Source: JBEIFW01 sp046081125 (GTDB lineage Bacteria; Actinomycetota; Acidimicrobiia; Acidimicrobiales; Ilumatobacteraceae). From it: a stretch of 64,000 nucleotides of DNA. Position numbers and translations under genes: made by a program. The DNA lies in NCBI GenBank assembly GCA_046081125.1, contig JBJTVH010000132.1, forward strand, positions 14,641 to 78,640, written 5' to 3'. The notes under the pieces were generated by a model. The model saw only the letters and a list, made by a program, of their open reading frames with translations. It searched no databases and was not told the DNA's origin. Positions 9,036-16,952 of this stretch are shown here, piece by piece (position 1 is the stretch's first letter; each line of letters opens with the position of its first letter).

Positions 9036-9079
9036 CTCCGGGAGCAGGGCTCGAACCTGCGACCCGCTGATCAACAGTC
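9036..9079 (-). repeat. Displaced tRNA-Asn 3' half (putative att site)
   Basis: These 44 bp match 9990-10033, the 3' half of the intact tRNA-Asn, at 43 of 44 positions and in the same orientation. They cover the sequence from the anticodon loop to the acceptor end; the one difference (9072) is just 3' of the anticodon. No 5' half is present, so this cannot be a functional tRNA. It is what remains when an element integrates into a tRNA gene and restores it with its own copy of the 3' end. Confidence 0.8.
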
Positions 9080-9181
9080 CGTTCGACCCCGTACCGGGCC
9101 GTGCCGTTCCGTACCGTTTGGGCAGGTCAGAATGGGTTCGCCGGTCCGTCGAGTACCTTCGAATACCACCCGGTGCCGTCC

Positions 9182-9207
9182 AATCCGTGACCACGGCGTG
9201 ACCACGG
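9182..9207 (+). repeat. 26-bp direct repeat, copy 1
   Basis: This matches 9906-9931 at 23 of 26 positions. Each copy contains two CGTGACCA units 11 bp apart (here 9186 and 9197), about one helical turn. The copy ends 4 bp before the vapC stop codon. It may be an arm-type recombinase site or a scar of a lost segment. Confidence 0.7.
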
Positions 9208-9211
9208 CTGG

Positions 9212-9617
9212 TCAGGGGACGAGCGTCAGGGCCTCGACGTGACGCGGGCGCACGACCCGGAAGTGCCGCTGATCGAGGGTGGCCACCTTGACGGCGCCCA
9301 GCCGTTCGGCCAGCGCGACCAGGCTGGCGTCGGAGCCACCGAGAGGGAGGTCGCCGTAGCGCTCCACGAGGTCGGCGATGCGGGCGTAGTCGGTGGCGGT
9401 GAGCGCCTCGACCAGAACGTCGCCGGCGGCGATGGAGCGGAAGAAGCCGGCCTCGGCGGACGCCCCGAGCTGCCGGTCGATCAGGTAGGCGGTCTCGGCG
9501 ACGACGAGCGGGGACGAGCGGCGCCGAGGTGGCCTCGAGCAGGTCAGCGCACGAGCGATGGTCCCGATCGTTGACGTCGGCTGCGGCCAGCAGGACGCCC
9601 GTGTCGACGAGGAGCAC
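9212..9617 (-). pseudogene. vapC: Frameshifted VapC-type PIN-domain toxin
   Basis: The GTG start at 9617 opens a PIN-domain protein (LLVDTGVLLAAADVNDRDH, with the first acidic metal ligand in the VDTG motif). At 9503-9522 a 10-bp imperfect tandem duplication (GACGAGCGGG / GACGAGCGGC) shifts the frame. Without the extra 10 bp the frame continues through VVAETAYLIDRQLG, DLPLGGSDASLVALAE and VATLDQRHFRV to a TGA at 9212-9214, giving a normal 131-aa VapC with its acidic residues. As written the ribosome runs out of frame into unrelated sequence, so the RNase toxin is probably inactive. It begins 2 nt after the vapB stop. Confidence 0.8.
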
Positions 9618-9619
9618 GG

Positions 9620-9820
9620 TCAGGAGCGCCCGAACCCCTCGGCGAGCATCTCGTCGGCGTCACGAGCGCTCCGGCCGGAGGTGGACGCGCCCAGGCCGAT
9701 GAAGCCGAGCTTGCGGCGAGCCGGCCGGTCCTCGGCGAGCTCCGCAAGGAGCTGCTCGGCCGTGAGCTTGCGCCGCGCCGCCTCGGCGGGGAGCCGCTCG
9801 GCGATCTCGTGCTCGGTCAT
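9620..9820 (-). CDS. vapB: VapB-type antitoxin
   Basis: A 66-aa antitoxin immediately upstream of the frameshifted PIN toxin. The N-terminal half (MTEHEIAERLPAEAARRK) is helical. The C-terminal GRSARDADEMLAEGFGRS resembles the toxin-binding tail of VapB-like antitoxins, with its typical AEGFG ending. Stop and toxin start are separated by 2 nt, so the pair was translated together. If the toxin is dead, the antitoxin may persist as an orphan DNA-binding regulator or as protection against related toxins. Confidence 0.7.
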   Translation of the reverse strand: MTEHEIAERLPAEAARRKLTAEQLLAELAEDRPARRKLGFIGLGASTSGRSARDADEMLAEGFGRS

Positions 9821-9905
9821 GGCGGTGCCTACAGCCTACGACGGCAGGCCGGGAGTCGGACGGCGACTTGTGCTCGGCCCCGACCGCACCCCCGCGCTCG
9901 TGGAA

Positions 9906-9931
9906 AATCCGTGACCAAAACGTGACCACGG
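9906..9931 (+). repeat. 26-bp direct repeat, copy 2
   Basis: Partner of 9182-9207, with three differences clustered at 9918-9920. The two copies bracket the vapBC module on both sides, inside the outer tRNA-Asn duplication. Confidence 0.7.
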
Positions 9932-9962
9932 GCCGGCCGCCGTGGTGGCGACCGGCCCGTGG
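9927..9962 (-). terminator. Hairpin downstream of tRNA-Asn
   Basis: An 11-bp perfect inverted repeat (CCACGGGCCGG at 9927-9937 and its complement at 9952-9962) with a 14-nt loop, located 28 nt beyond the 3' end of the tRNA-Asn gene. It has no T-tract, as is usual for high-GC actinobacterial terminators. It overlaps the end of direct-repeat copy 2. Confidence 0.5.
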
Positions 9963-9989
9963 ACCGAACATCTCCCCTGGTGGGGGCTG

Positions 9990-10062
9990 CTCCGGGAGCA
10001 GGGCTCGAACCTGCGACCCGCTGATTAACAGTCAGCTGCTCTGCCTGCTGAGCTATCCCGGA
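9990..10062 (-). tRNA. tRNA-Asn (GUU)
   Basis: The reverse strand forms a full 73-nt cloverleaf: acceptor TCCGGGA/TCCCGGA, D-arm GCTC/GAGC, anticodon GTT in the loop between CTGA and TCAG, and a T-arm GCAGG-TTCGAGC-CCTGC. Discriminator is G and CCA is not encoded. Its 3' half is duplicated at 9036-9079, which marks it as an integration site. It lies 31 bp downstream of the rpoD stop, on the same strand. Confidence 0.95.
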
Positions 10063-10093
10063 AGGCGGGCGGGACCCTAGCGCACCGCCACCG

Positions 10094-11359
10094 TCATTCG
10101 GCGTCCAAGAACTCCTTGAGGCGCTGGCTGCGCAGCGGGTGCCGGAGTTTGGCCAGGGTCTTCGCCTCGATCTGACGGATCCGCTCCCGGGTGACCCCGA
10201 ACTCCCGGCCGACCTCTTCGAGCGTGCGGGCCTTGCCGTCGACGAGGCCGAATCGCAGGCGCACCACCTCCTGCTCGCGTTCGGTCAGTTCGAGGAGCGC
10301 GGCGTCGAGCGCCTCGACGAGCATCTTGCGGGTCGCAACCTCGGCCGGGGCGTCGGCTCCCGCGTCCTCGATGAAGTCACCGAGGTTCGAATCGTCCTCC
10401 TCGCCCACCGGCGAGTCGAGCGACAGCGGATCCTGGGCGATCCGCAGGATCTCCCGGACCCGTTCCGGGGTGAGCGCCACTCGCTCCGCGAGTTCCTCGA
10501 CGGTGGGCTCGCGCTCGAGATCCTGCGCCAGTTGCCGCTGGATCCGCAGCACCCGGTTCATCGACTCGACCATGTGCACCGGGATGCGGATCGTGCGCGC
10601 CTGATCGGCGATCGCCCGGGTGATGGCCTGGCGGATCCACCACGTGGCGTAGGTCGAGAACTTGAAGCCTTTCGTGTAGTCGAACTTGTCGACGGCCCGC
10701 ATCAGGCCAAGGTTGCCTTCCTGGATGAGATCGAGGAGTTGCAGCCCGCGACCGACGTAGCGCTTCGCGATCGACACCACGAGCCGGAGGTTGGCCTCCA
10801 TGAGCTCTTCCTTGGCGTCCTCTCCCTCGGTGACCAGCCGCGAGAGCCGCCGCACCTCGACCGGATCCGAACCGCCAGCCCCGAGCCGCTCGGCGGCCTG
10901 CAGGCCCCGCTCGATGCGCATCGCAAGGTCGCGTTCCTCGTCACCGTTCAGGAGGCTGACCCGGCCGATCTCCTTCAGGTACATGCGGACCGTGTCGGAC
11001 GTGGACGCGTCACCCCGGTCCGAGGACAGCCGCACCGGGGTGACCCGGCGACGGCGGGCCCGGTCGATCCGACCAGCGGCATCGTCGCCGAGCAGATCGG
11101 GTCGGATCGGAGTGCCCTGCGGCGGTGTGGCATCGTCGGCGAGCGGCTCGACCGACTCGTCGAGTCCGATGCCGAGCGCAGCGAGCGCCGATTGCACCGA
11201 CGCGATCACGTCGGCCGTGGGTTCGAGTTCACCGAGTGCCAGCGAGACGTCGTCAGCATGCACCGCCCCGCTGCGATGTCCCGTACGGACGAGCGCGGCC
11301 CAGGCGGCTACTGCGATGCCGTCGTGCGGCGGCGGGGGCTCGTCAGGGGGCTCCGTCAT
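10094..11359 (-). CDS. rpoD: RNA polymerase primary sigma factor RpoD/SigA
   Basis: A 421-aa primary-type sigma-70 factor. After a short acidic N-terminus of about 110 aa come region 1.2 (DTVRMYLKEIGRVSLL), region 2 with DLIQEGNLGLMRAVDKFDY and FKFSTYATWWIRQAI (the -10 recognition and melting helix), region 3 and the region 4.2 helix-turn-helix (VTRERIRQIEAKTLAKLRHP). It is shorter than many housekeeping sigma factors, mainly in the N-terminal extension. The ATG at 11359 overlaps the dnaG stop as ATGA, giving the classical dnaG-rpoD operon without rpsU. The TANNNT boxes before many genes here are probably targets of this protein. Confidence 0.93.
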   Translation of the reverse strand: MTEPPDEPPPPHDGIAVAAWAALVRTGHRSGAVHADDVSLALGELEPTADVIASVQSALAALGIGLDESVEPLADDATPPQGTPIRPDLLGDDAAGRIDRARRRRVTPVRLSSDRGDASTSDTVRMYLKEIGRVSLLNGDEERDLAMRIERGLQAAERLGAGGSDPVEVRRLSRLVTEGEDAKEELMEANLRLVVSIAKRYVGRGLQLLDLIQEGNLGLMRAVDKFDYTKGFKFSTYATWWIRQAITRAIADQARTIRIPVHMVESMNRVLRIQRQLAQDLEREPTVEELAERVALTPERVREILRIAQDPLSLDSPVGEEDDSNLGDFIEDAGADAPAEVATRKMLVEALDAALLELTEREQEVVRLRFGLVDGKARTLEEVGREFGVTRERIRQIEAKTLAKLRHPLRSQRLKEFLDAE

Positions 11360-13101
11360 CGCTGCTCGTCGCGCTCGAGCCAACGTAGCAGCCGCTCTGC
11401 GGCGGCGGACCGTCGGTCCGCTCGCTCGAGGTCGTCGAGGAGCAGCTTCGCCTCGGTCACATCACCCGCGAGGTTCGGGTCGCGCCGGGCGGCGATCTGC
11501 CCCAGCGAACGGCGGACGGCCGCCGCGATCAGGTTGCAAGCCTCGAGATCCGGGTCGAGGTCGAAGTGGACCACAGCGAGCCGCTCGAGCAACTCGGCCA
11601 CGTCGGGATCGGCGAGGGCCACCGAACGGGCGAAGTCACCCTCGCCGCTCGCCAGGGCCCGGAACGCTCGCCGGCACGTCTCGTCAGCGAAGAGGTCCTC
11701 CGACAGCCAGGGGGCGATGTCGTCCCAGCGGTGCAGGAGCAGCCACAGGCAGGCCACTTCGCCGGACTCCCGGGTGGCAGCCGGCGCCGGAGCCACGGCG
11801 ACGGCTGACGCCCGCACCGACGCCACGCCGCGTTTCGCGGCGGCCACGATGTCGGCCGCCGGCAGGCCCGTGGCCGCGGCGATCTCGCCGGCGTAGAGGG
11901 TGCGGACGTTGACATCGGGGTGCTCGGCAACCACGGCAAGGGCATCCGCTGCGGTGCGCGCCCGTTGCTCGGGGGCATTGCCCCGGCCGGAGCGCAGCAC
12001 GCGATGGAGCCGGAAGCCGAGAAACGGCTCGGCCTGGTCGACGGCGCGCGCCAGGGCGGCCGGGTCGCGTCGCGCCAGGTCGGCCGGATCGAGACCGTCG
12101 GGCAGCCGGACCACCCCCACCTCCACGTCGTGGGTGCGCTCCCATTGGTAGAACCGCTCGGCCGCCCCCTGGCCGGCGGCGTCGGCGTCGAAGGCCAGCA
12201 CCACTCGGCGAGCGAAGCGCCGCAGCAGCCGGACATGATCCTCGGTGAGGGCCGTGCCGCAGGTCGCGACCGCCTCAGGAACCCCGGCCTGGTGGAACCC
12301 GATCACGTCGGTGTAGCCCTCGCACACCACCACCCGATCGGCGGCCACGACCGGCGCTTTCGCCCAATTGAGCCCGTACAGGATCCGGGACTTCGCATAG
12401 ACGGACGACTCCGCGGAGTTCTTGTACTTGGCCGGATCCGACGAGCCCGGCAGGACCCGACCGCCGAATCCGACGGCGTCGCCGGTCTCGGTGAAGATCG
12501 GGAACAACAGGCGCGCGCGAAACACGTCCTGCAACCGGTCACGGCGGTTCACGAACGCAAGCCCGGCCTCCCGCAGGTTGCGTTCGTCTACGTGGAGCGA
12601 TCGGGACAGTGCATCCCACTCGTCGGGGGCCCAACCGAGCCGGAACGTCCGGGCGGTGGCGCCGTCGATCCCCCGACTGCGCAGATAGTCGCGCGCCGGT
12701 CGAGCGTCGGAGGCCTGCAGCAGCCGCTGGTGGTACCACTCGACGGCCTGCTCGACGAGTGCGACGAGCCGAGTGCGCCGGGACCGTTCGAGCCCCTCGC
12801 CTCCCGTCGTGTATCGAAGGGTGATCCCGGCCTTGCCCGCGAGTCGCTCGACGGCGGCGGCGAACTCGAGGTGTTCGGTCTCGCGCACGAAGGTGATGAC
12901 GTCACCCTTGGCGCCGCAGCCGAAGCACTTGTAGAAGCCGAGTTCCTCGTTGACGTTGAACGAGCCGCTCTTTTCGGCGTGGAACGGGCACAGCCCCACC
13001 CACCGGCGACCGACCCGGCGCAGCGCGACCCGTTCCCGCACCACGTCGACGAGGGGCACCGCGGCGCGCACACGCTCGATGTCCTCCTCGGCGATCCCCA
13101 C
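11356..13101 (-). CDS. dnaG: DNA primase DnaG
   Basis: A 581-aa bacterial primase that makes RNA primers at the replication fork. The N-terminal CHC2 zinc finger reads CPFHAEKSGSF followed by CFGCG (Cys-His...Cys-Cys). The central catalytic core and TOPRIM domain carry VVCEGYTDVIGFH and the acidic DADAAG motif. The C-terminal third is the helicase-interacting region. Length is normal for actinobacterial DnaG. The GTG start is supported by a TAGGCT box 6 nt upstream. It overlaps rpoD by 4 nt, so the two are translationally coupled. Confidence 0.93.
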   Translation of the reverse strand: MGIAEEDIERVRAAVPLVDVVRERVALRRVGRRWVGLCPFHAEKSGSFNVNEELGFYKCFGCGAKGDVITFVRETEHLEFAAAVERLAGKAGITLRYTTGGEGLERSRRTRLVALVEQAVEWYHQRLLQASDARPARDYLRSRGIDGATARTFRLGWAPDEWDALSRSLHVDERNLREAGLAFVNRRDRLQDVFRARLLFPIFTETGDAVGFGGRVLPGSSDPAKYKNSAESSVYAKSRILYGLNWAKAPVVAADRVVVCEGYTDVIGFHQAGVPEAVATCGTALTEDHVRLLRRFARRVVLAFDADAAGQGAAERFYQWERTHDVEVGVVRLPDGLDPADLARRDPAALARAVDQAEPFLGFRLHRVLRSGRGNAPEQRARTAADALAVVAEHPDVNVRTLYAGEIAAATGLPAADIVAAAKRGVASVRASAVAVAPAPAATRESGEVACLWLLLHRWDDIAPWLSEDLFADETCRRAFRALASGEGDFARSVALADPDVAELLERLAVVHFDLDPDLEACNLIAAAVRRSLGQIAARRDPNLAGDVTEAKLLLDDLERADRRSAAAERLLRWLERDEQR

Positions 13102-13107
13102 GGCGCC

Positions 13108-13113
13108 AGCCTA
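13108..13113 (-). promoter_or_regulatory. TAGGCT -10 box, leaderless start of dnaG
   Basis: On the reverse strand TAGGCT is followed by 6 nt and then the GTG of dnaG at 13101. No Shine-Dalgarno sequence fits in that space. This would be the promoter of the dnaG-rpoD operon. Confidence 0.5.
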
Positions 13114-13142
13114 CGGCCGGCGCCGTCGGGACCTACCCGCGG

Positions 13143-13868
13143 TCAGTCCCGGCCGAACAAGCCACCCATCCCGCCCGACCCGGGGCCGCCGCCTGCGGTC
13201 CCGAGCGCTGCGGACAGCCACCCGAGCAGTTCGTTCGGGTTCCGGGTCTGGGTGAGCACCCGCCCCGGGCCGGTGAAGTCGAACACCATGCCCTCGCCGC
13301 TCTTGAAGGTCTGCACGATCCCACCCGTGACGGTCCGCAACTGCATCGTCACGGTGTCCTCGTAGGCCACCATGTGGCCGGTGTCGACCGTGATGGTCTG
13401 GCCGGCCTGCAGGTCCCAGGTCTCCATCGCCCCGTAACAGCCGATGACGAGCGGTCCCTGCCCCTCGGCTCGCAGGATGAACCCGCCCTCGGAGCCGAAG
13501 AGGTTCCGGAACCCGCCCCACCGGGCGTCGAGAGCGACCGTCGCCGGGGAGGCCAACCAGCCGCCCTTCTGCACGAACCAGGCCCGGCCCGGCACCACCT
13601 CGAGCGAGATCAGGTCGCCCGGAAGCCGGGCAGCGACGTCGACGAACCCGCCGCCGGCCGGGGCGGTGTACGTCGTGACGAAGAACGACTCGCCGCCGAG
13701 CGCGGCACGCTTGAGCGACTTGAGAATGCCGCCCTCGGCCTTGGCCTGCAGCGACACCCCGGCCGACATCGCCATCATGGCGCCGGCTTCCACTCTCACC
13801 TGCTCGCTACCGGCCAGCGCGAGCCGAGCGACCCCGAAGCTCGGGGTGTGACGGGTGGTGACCTGCAT
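13143..13868 (-). CDS. AIM24 family protein (TIGR00266-type)
   Basis: A 241-aa protein of the AIM24 family, a beta-rich fold of unknown molecular function found in many bacteria and in yeast mitochondria. Visible family features are the repeated Gly-rich strands (EAGAMMAMSAGVSLQAKAEG, SFFVTTYTAP, GGWLASPATV) and the Gly-rich tail ending GGLFGRD. The ATG at 13868 has a strong AAGGAG 7-8 nt upstream, which decides the start over longer in-frame options. It lies 72 bp downstream of dprE2 on the same strand and may be read from that operon as well as from its own promoter. Confidence 0.85.
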   Translation of the reverse strand: MQVTTRHTPSFGVARLALAGSEQVRVEAGAMMAMSAGVSLQAKAEGGILKSLKRAALGGESFFVTTYTAPAGGGFVDVAARLPGDLISLEVVPGRAWFVQKGGWLASPATVALDARWGGFRNLFGSEGGFILRAEGQGPLVIGCYGAMETWDLQAGQTITVDTGHMVAYEDTVTMQLRTVTGGIVQTFKSGEGMVFDFTGPGRVLTQTRNPNELLGWLSAALGTAGGGPGSGGMGGLFGRD

Positions 13869-13940
13869 CGGCGACTCCTTCGATCGAGCGGGCCGACACA
13901 CGGCCCGGATCACGCTAAGTCTAGAAACCAACTACAGGTT

Positions 13941-14699
13941 TCAGCCCGGCAGGCGACGGAACACCGCCCGGGGCAGATGGCGCAGCACGATGAACACGGC
14001 GCGCAGCACCCGGGGCGACCACACCAGTTCTTTACCGGCGCGCAACGCTTCGACAGTGTCGCGCGCGACCACGTCGGGCGTGGTGGCGAACGGTGCCGCC
14101 CGCATACCGGCCGTCATCTTCGTGCGCACGAAGCCGGGCCGCACCACCAGCACCCGGGCGCCGCTCGGGCGCAGCGCGTCGCCGAGGCCCTGTGCGAAGC
14201 CGTCGATCGCGGCCTTCGTCGCGCCGTAGACGAAGTTCGCCGCCCGCACGCGCTCCCCCGCCACCGAGGACAGCACGACGAGCGTGCCGCGCCCCTGGCG
14301 GCGAAGCCGATCCGCCACGACCAGCGCGGCCGAGATGGCCCCGGTGACGTTGGTGTGGACGGCGGCGACGGCCGCCTGGGGGTCGGCGTCGAAGGCCGCC
14401 TGGTCCCCCAGGACGGCGAAGGCGAGCACGACCACGTCGAGGTCGCGATGGCGATCGAAGACCCCACCGATCACATCGGCATGGGTCTCGGTCCGGTCGG
14501 CGTCGAACGCGACGACGTCCACCTCGATCGAACGGGCGCGCCATTCGGCGGCAACCGCCTCCACCGAGTCCGGACGTCGCACCGCCAGCACGACCGTGCG
14601 CAGCCGCCGACCGGCGAGCTCGCGCACGATCGCCTGGCCGATCTCGCTCGAGCCGCCGAGCACGAGCACGCTCTGGACGTCACCGAGGGCATCGTTCAC
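13941..14699 (-). CDS. dprE2: Decaprenylphosphoryl-2-keto-ribose reductase DprE2
   Basis: A 252-aa short-chain dehydrogenase. The Rossmann motif is LVLGGSSEIGQAIV near the N-terminus and the catalytic pair is in YGATKAAIDG (YxxxK). It follows an FAD oxidoreductase of the DprE1 family, so it is very probably DprE2, the NADH-dependent partner that reduces decaprenylphosphoryl-2-keto-ribose to decaprenylphosphoryl arabinose (DPA), the donor for arabinan synthesis. The GTG start at 14699 overlaps the dprE1 stop as GTGA, and GGGAGGAG lies about 7 nt upstream. The reaction occurs on the cytoplasmic or periplasmic membrane face; this is not settled by the sequence. Confidence 0.88.
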   Translation of the reverse strand: MNDALGDVQSVLVLGGSSEIGQAIVRELAGRRLRTVVLAVRRPDSVEAVAAEWRARSIEVDVVAFDADRTETHADVIGGVFDRHRDLDVVVLAFAVLGDQAAFDADPQAAVAAVHTNVTGAISAALVVADRLRRQGRGTLVVLSSVAGERVRAANFVYGATKAAIDGFAQGLGDALRPSGARVLVVRPGFVRTKMTAGMRAAPFATTPDVVARDTVEALRAGKELVWSPRVLRAVFIVLRHLPRAVFRRLPG

Positions 14700-16069
14700 G
14701 GGGTTCTCCTCCCGGTCAGGTCGAGGCGCCGGTCGAGATCCGAGCACAGCACGCGACCCGGGTCGAGCCGGTCCCGCACGGCGCGCCATTCCCCGAGCCG
14801 GGGGTACGTGCGCTCGAGCAAGGCCGGGGCCATGCGGCTGTCCTTGGCCAGATAGAGCCGGCCACCGGCGCCGACCACGAGTTCGTCGAGTTGGTCGAGC
14901 AGTGCCGCCAGCACGCCACCGCCCACCGCGGGGATGTCGAGCGTCAGGGTCCATCCCGGCATCGGGAACGACAGCGGCGCTGCGTTCGCCGCACCGAAAC
15001 GCTTGAGCACGGCCAGGAACGAGGGCGCGACCGCCGAGCCGGCGAGCCGCTCGACGATCGAGCGCAGCACCGCCTCCGCCCCGAACGGGACCACGAACTG
15101 GTACTGCAGGAAGCCCCGGTTGCCGTAGAGCCGGTTCCAACCGGTCACACCGTCGAGCGGATGGAAGAACGTCGGGATGGTCTGCAGCTCCCCTCGCCGG
15201 TCGCGCGGCGCCTTGCGGAACCACAACTCGTTGAACGCCCGGATCGTCAGCCGGTTCAACAGTTGGGACGGCGCCCAGGGCGGCGCAGCCAGCGCAGTCG
15301 TCGGATCGTAGGCCCACGGGTCGCGCCGGTGGGCCGCTGCCAGCGCATCGGCCGGGGCGAAATCCCCGGTGGTGAGCACGCTTCGGCCGAGCTGGCTCCC
15401 GGTGGCGACGAGGTCGATCCAGGCCACCGAGTAGTGGGCCTCATGGTCGGTCGCCGCCATCAGGGCCATGATCCCGTCGAGGTCGTCGGCACGCCGCGTG
15501 TCGACGGCGAGGCGCGACGAACCGATCGGCACGGCTTGGAACCGCACCAAGGTGATCACTCCCGTCAGCCCCATCCCGCCGACGGTCGCCCAGAACGCCG
15601 CCGGATCACGATCGGGCCCGAGGTCGTGGACCGCTCCGTCGGGCGTGACGAGCTCGATGCCGAGCAGGTGGTTGCCGACGCTGCCGTCGCGGTGGTGGTT
15701 CTTTCCGTGCACGTCGGCGGCCACCCAGCCGCCGACGGTGACGTATCTCGTGCCCGGGGAAACCGGGACGAACCAGCCGGCCGGCACGATGCGACGCAGC
15801 ACCGTGTCGAGGCTCGCACCGCCGCCGGCGGTCACCACGCCCGTGTCCGGGTCGAGGCGCACGCCGGTCAGGCCGGCTTCGAGCGCGAGGACGTCGCCGC
15901 CCCCGTTGAGCGCTGCGTCCCCGTAGGACCGCCCAAGTCCCCGCGCAAGCGCACCCCGGGGACCGGCGCGGCCGAGCGCGCCCGCGACCTCGCCCGTATC
16001 GTCGCACGGGCGGTTCCGAGCCCGGCTCGGTGTGGTGCGACCCCAGCCGGTCAACAGCCGCTCAGCCAA
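14696..16069 (-). CDS. dprE1: Decaprenylphosphoryl-ribose 2'-oxidase DprE1
   Basis: A 457-aa FAD-dependent oxidase of the vanillyl-alcohol-oxidase fold that oxidises decaprenylphosphoryl ribose at C2'. Family landmarks are GLGRSYGDAALN, HGKNHHRDGSVG (the conserved active-site His), APLSFPMPGW and LYLAKDSR (substrate Lys). The Cys387 of the M. tuberculosis enzyme, the residue attacked by benzothiazinones, aligns with Thr376 here (GWTLTLD versus GWNVCVD). The TTG start at 16069 overlaps the ubiA stop by 8 nt and has a G-rich sequence upstream; a slightly later start is possible. It forms a coupled operon with dprE2, ubiA and the HAD gene. Confidence 0.9.
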   Translation of the reverse strand: MAERLLTGWGRTTPSRARNRPCDDTGEVAGALGRAGPRGALARGLGRSYGDAALNGGGDVLALEAGLTGVRLDPDTGVVTAGGGASLDTVLRRIVPAGWFVPVSPGTRYVTVGGWVAADVHGKNHHRDGSVGNHLLGIELVTPDGAVHDLGPDRDPAAFWATVGGMGLTGVITLVRFQAVPIGSSRLAVDTRRADDLDGIMALMAATDHEAHYSVAWIDLVATGSQLGRSVLTTGDFAPADALAAAHRRDPWAYDPTTALAAPPWAPSQLLNRLTIRAFNELWFRKAPRDRRGELQTIPTFFHPLDGVTGWNRLYGNRGFLQYQFVVPFGAEAVLRSIVERLAGSAVAPSFLAVLKRFGAANAAPLSFPMPGWTLTLDIPAVGGGVLAALLDQLDELVVGAGGRLYLAKDSRMAPALLERTYPRLGEWRAVRDRLDPGRVLCSDLDRRLDLTGRRTP

Positions 16070-16952
16070 GCGCCACCCCCGTCGCGAACAGCGCCAACCA
16101 GAGCCCGCCGAGCACCTGGAGGGTCCGGTCGGACAGGAAGACCTCCTCGGGGGCGCTGCCCGCCCCGGACTCGATGACGAGGAGGTACCGCAGCAGCGCT
16201 GCGGCCATCGGCACGATGGAGAACTCGAAGAGGTGGTGATCGACCGTCGGCAGGCTCGCCTTCTCGAAGGCCCACAGGCAATAGCTCACCAGCGACGCCC
16301 CGGTGGCGACCCCGAGGACGGTGCGCAGGTAGGGCGCGGTGTACACCTGCATGGTGGACCGGGTGCCGGCGGCGGCGTCGCCGACCTCGACGAACTCACC
16401 GAAGCGCTTCCCCGCGACGATCAGCAGCGATGCGAACGACGTGACGAGCAGGAACCAGTTCGACACGGCCACCGACGTGGCCACGGCCCCGGCAACCGCT
16501 CGCAACACGAAGCCGAGTGCCACGAGGACGAGGTCGACGACGGCGATGTGCTTGCACCACAACGAGTACGTCAGGGTGACCACGACGTAGCCCGCGACGA
16601 CGGCCGCCGCCCACGGGCGCCCCGTGACGAGCGTCAGCACGATGCCCGCCACCAACAGCGCCGCACCGCCGGCGTAGGCGGAGGCGACGCTCACTTCCCC
16701 CGCTGCCACCGGCCGCGTGCGCTTGCGCGGATGCCGCCGATCGGCCTCGACGTCGACGGCATCGTTGATCCAGTAGGTGCCGCTCGACGCCAGGCAGAAG
16801 GCGACCACCATCACACCGACGCGCCATGCGACCGCACCCTCGAGCAACACCCCTGCAGCGCCGGGGGCAGCGAGCACCAGGACGTTCTTCGTCCACTGAC
16901 GGGGTCGGCTGAGACGCAACCACGCCGGTGATCGCCTCGCCGAGCAGCTCAT
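16062..16952 (-). CDS. ubiA: Decaprenyl-phosphate phosphoribosyltransferase, UbiA family
   Basis: A 296-aa polytopic membrane prenyltransferase-fold enzyme. The first acidic motif is in YWINDAVDVEADRRHPRK, followed by RPVAAGEVS, and a second is in YSLWCKHIAVVDLVLVALGF. RPRQWTKN near the N-terminus is typical of decaprenyl-phosphate 5-phosphoribosyltransferases (Rv3806c type), which transfer 5-phosphoribose from PRPP to decaprenyl phosphate. Placement directly upstream of dprE1/dprE2 supports this over a quinone prenyltransferase. The ATG at 16952 overlaps the HAD stop as ATGA. About eight or nine membrane segments are visible. Confidence 0.9.
   Translation of the reverse strand: MSCSARRSPAWLRLSRPRQWTKNVLVLAAPGAAGVLLEGAVAWRVGVMVVAFCLASSGTYWINDAVDVEADRRHPRKRTRPVAAGEVSVASAYAGGAALLVAGIVLTLVTGRPWAAAVVAGYVVVTLTYSLWCKHIAVVDLVLVALGFVLRAVAGAVATSVAVSNWFLLVTSFASLLIVAGKRFGEFVEVGDAAAGTRSTMQVYTAPYLRTVLGVATGASLVSYCLWAFEKASLPTVDHHLFEFSIVPMAAALLRYLLVIESGAGSAPEEVFLSDRTLQVLGGLWLALFATGVALG

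Noticed and set aside
9004..9201. Short plus-strand frame containing GSRARTCDPL
   Set aside because: This is the translation of the antisense of the tRNA-Asn fragment, a common false call, and not a protein.
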